This document shows, piece after piece, positions 6,726 to 8,194 of a stretch of 8,194 nt of DNA. The notes beneath the pieces are model-generated. The model was not told the DNA's origin and made no database searches. It saw only the letters and a list, made by a program, of their open reading frames with translations. The translations under genes were made by a program, and so were the position numbers. Every line of letters begins with the position of its first letter. Positions within the stretch are counted from its first letter, which is position 1. The stretch is from GCA-2715645 sp042095375 (GTDB lineage: Bacteria > Bacteroidota > Bacteroidia > Cytophagales > MED-G16), in assembly GCA_042095375.1 (NCBI GenBank), contig JBELBJ010000048.1:1-8194 (forward strand), read 5' to 3'.

Positions 6726-7334
6726 ATGGACTATAAAAAAAAATTCTCTAAAAAAGCACTTAATGATTTTAAATTGATTGATTTAGCTATCAATAAAAAT
6801 GATCAAAAGGCTTATTCAGAAATAATGAAAAGTTATAAGAATTCAATATATTTTACAATTTTAAAAATGATTAAAAATAGAGATGATGCTGAGGACTTAA
6901 CAATTGAAGCATTTTCTAAAGCATTCAAAAACCTTCATAAATTCAAAAAAGAATTTACTTTTTCAACCTGGTTATTTAGAATAGCAACAAATAACACTAT
7001 AGATTTTATTAGAAAAAAAAAGTTATTAACTACTAGTATTCACACATCATTAAAAGATGAGGCAGGTCAAAATATCGAATTAGATATCAAAGATTCAAAC
7101 CTTAATCCAAATGAAATTACTATTAAAAATGAAAAAATAATAATAGTTAGACAATTAGTAAACAAATTACCTGAAAAATATCAAAACCTAGTTAAATTAA
7201 GATATTTTGAAGAATTATCGTACAAAGAAATTGCAATAAAAACTAATTCACCTTTAGGTACCATTAAAGCTCAGCTTTTCAGAGCTAGAGATCTTTTATT
7301 TGAAATTATGAAAAATAAAAAATCTCAAATTTAA
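6726..7334 (+). CDS. sigma-70 family RNA polymerase sigma factor (ECF-like)
   Basis: This 202-residue protein has the two-domain layout of ECF sigma factors, which direct RNA polymerase to alternative promoters. Region 2 spans about 20-98, with NDQKAY, the acidic DDAEDLTIEAFSKAF (53-67, core polymerase binding), and FSTWLFRIATNNTIDFIRKKK (79-99, -10 recognition). A linker of about 45 polar residues follows. Region 4 spans about 138-193, with LPEKYQNLVKLRYFEELSYKEIA and the helix-turn-helix SPLGTIKAQLFRAR (175-188). There is no region 1.1 or region 3. No anti-sigma gene flanks it: upstream is divergent tgt and downstream is rsmG. That argues against classic membrane anti-sigma control and fits a broadly conserved Bacteroidota sigma factor of this type, as I recall it. 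A 15-residue lysine-rich leader precedes region 2. The ATG at 6726 is chosen because it gives the full region 2. Confidence 0.92.
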   Translation: MDYKKKFSKKALNDFKLIDLAINKNDQKAYSEIMKSYKNSIYFTILKMIKNRDDAEDLTIEAFSKAFKNLHKFKKEFTFSTWLFRIATNNTIDFIRKKKLLTTSIHTSLKDEAGQNIELDIKDSNLNPNEITIKNEKIIIVRQLVNKLPEKYQNLVKLRYFEELSYKEIAIKTNSPLGTIKAQLFRARDLLFEIMKNKKSQI

Positions 7335-7340
7335 TTTAAA

Positions 7341-7964
7341 TTGAACTCCTCAGAATTAATTTTCAAATACTTTAAAAAATTAAATGACGACCAAATAAAA
7401 AAATTTGAACAGTTAGAAGATTTATTTAAGTTTTGGAATAAGAAAGTTAATTTAATATCAAGAAAGGATATTAATAATTTTTATCTTAAGCATGTTCTTC
7501 ATTCTCTAAGTATATATAAATTATCAATTATAAATCATTATGATAAAACCATAATGGATTTAGGAACTGGAGGTGGTCTTCCTGGGATTCCTCTAGCAAT
7601 TTTATATCCGAAAAACAAATTTTATTTAATTGATTCTAAATCAAAAAAAATAAAAATAATTAATGAAATTATAAAGGAAATCAATATAGAAAATGCAATC
7701 ACAATTAATAAAAGAATAGAAGATGTAGATATAAAAATAGATTATACCATATGTAGAGCATTTGGTAGATTGAATAAAATATTTACTTTAACAAAAAAAA
7801 ATATAATTAAAAAAAAGGATAATGGATTAATTTGTTTTAAAGGTGGAGATTTAAAAGAAGAACTTGAAGAATTAGATAAAAAACATGTTATCTACAAACT
7901 TAAAAACTATTTTGAAGAAAGTTTTTTTGAATCTAAAAAAATTATATTCATACCTATGCATTAA
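7341..7964 (+). CDS. rsmG: 16S rRNA (guanine-527 N7) methyltransferase
   Basis: RsmG (GidB) uses SAM to make m7G527 in the 530 loop of 16S rRNA in the 30S subunit; its loss gives low-level streptomycin resistance in several bacteria. The 207-residue length is typical. The N-terminal family pattern FWNKKVNLISRKD (31-43) and FYLKHVLHSL (47-56) precedes the SAM-binding motif I, MDLGTGGGLPGIPLAIL (72-88). Later Rossmann-fold motifs are YLIDSKSKK (95-103), ICRAFGRL (137-144, usually SRAV) and CFKGGDL (165-171). The start must be TTG at 7341: the next in-frame ATG is Met72, in the middle of motif I, and the frame upstream is closed by the sigma factor stop. Only TTT AAA separates that TAA from the TTG, in the same frame, so translation is probably coupled to the sigma factor gene. 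Confidence 0.94.
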   Translation: MNSSELIFKYFKKLNDDQIKKFEQLEDLFKFWNKKVNLISRKDINNFYLKHVLHSLSIYKLSIINHYDKTIMDLGTGGGLPGIPLAILYPKNKFYLIDSKSKKIKIINEIIKEINIENAITINKRIEDVDIKIDYTICRAFGRLNKIFTLTKKNIIKKKDNGLICFKGGDLKEELEELDKKHVIYKLKNYFEESFFESKKIIFIPMH

Positions 7965-8006
7965 AGAGAATAGTTTTTCTATTTTTATATAAATAATTTT
8001 TTTTTA

Positions 8007-8194
8007 ATGTACTTAACATTTGATACTGAAACTACTGGACTTCCTAAAAATTATTCAGCCCCTATTTCTGAAACTGATAATTGGCCAAGAATGGTTCAAA
8101 TTGCATGGCAAACAAATGACAAATCAGGTAATCTTATTTCATCAGAATCATATATAATTAAACCGAAGAATTTCACAATTCCATTCAATGCAGA
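8007..8194 (+). CDS. DEDD-family 3'-5' exonuclease domain, N-terminus (3' partial)
   Basis: The window ends 62 codons into this gene. The ATG at 8007 is followed at once by YLTFDTETTGLP, the Exo I motif of DnaQ/DEDD exonucleases, with the two metal-binding acidic residues in DTE. The pattern LPKNYSAPISETDNWPRM then QIAWQ is one I recall from the N-terminal exonuclease domain of flavobacterial proteins, including long DNA polymerase III alpha subunits of about 1500 residues with a built-in proofreading domain. Whether this is a stand-alone exonuclease or such a fusion cannot be decided, because Exo II, Exo III and anything downstream lie beyond the edge. The gene starts 42 bases after rsmG, with only AT-rich sequence between, so it may be the third gene of the sigma factor-rsmG unit or have its own promoter. 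Confidence 0.85.
   Translation, partial: MYLTFDTETTGLPKNYSAPISETDNWPRMVQIAWQTNDKSGNLISSESYIIKPKNFTIPFNA

Noticed and set aside
7966..7986. Weak hairpin (GAGAATAG, loop TTTTT, paired with CTATTTTT) after rsmG
   Set aside because: The stem has one G-C pair and several G-T pairs, and the T-run is part of the stem instead of following it, so it is not a convincing terminator.
1..8194. Mobile elements, phage or defence genes, CRISPR, tRNA or rRNA genes
   Set aside because: No transposase, integrase, nuclease-helicase module, direct-repeat array or tRNA/rRNA sequence is visible, and every gap between genes is under 100 bases.

Overview
The window is a strongly AT-rich, gene-dense piece of bacterial chromosome that looks like a member of the Bacteroidota, most likely a flavobacterium with a compact genome. 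The supporting signs are: a long-form QueA with a C-terminal insertion; a Tgt that lacks the usual zinc-binding cysteines; a type of sigma factor that I associate with Bacteroidota; poor Shine-Dalgarno sequences; and an exact match to the Bacteroidota promoter element TAnnTTTG in the only sizeable intergenic gap. I see no mobile elements, RNA genes, CRISPR arrays or defence genes. The species call is inference from protein resemblance, since no search was run.

Layout from left to right. Positions 1-3900 hold a tight plus-strand run: queA (5' end outside the window), a TPR lipoprotein, a two-domain Sua5-type threonylcarbamoyl-AMP synthase, and pgk, with gaps of 12, 7 and -11 bases. After a 97-base gap with a plausible promoter comes a small secreted protein of unknown function (3998-4477). 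It converges, with one base between the stop codons, on a minus-strand pair, tgt then an LptG-type permease (6690 down to 4479). Across a 35-base divergent gap, the plus strand resumes with an ECF-like sigma factor and rsmG (6726-7964). The start of a DEDD-family exonuclease follows and runs off the right edge.

Functionally the window is core housekeeping with a translation-fidelity flavour. Two queuosine genes (queA, tgt), one t6A gene (sua5) and one 16S rRNA methyltransferase gene (rsmG) lie within 8 kb. The rest serves glycolysis (pgk), outer-membrane LPS transport (lptG), transcription (sigma factor) and probably replication or repair (exonuclease). I find no clearly new biological system. 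The points most worth a second look are the altered zinc site of Tgt, the two TTG-started coupled genes (lptG, rsmG), the sigma factor and rsmG lying in the same frame two codons apart, and the unassigned secreted protein with its own promoter.
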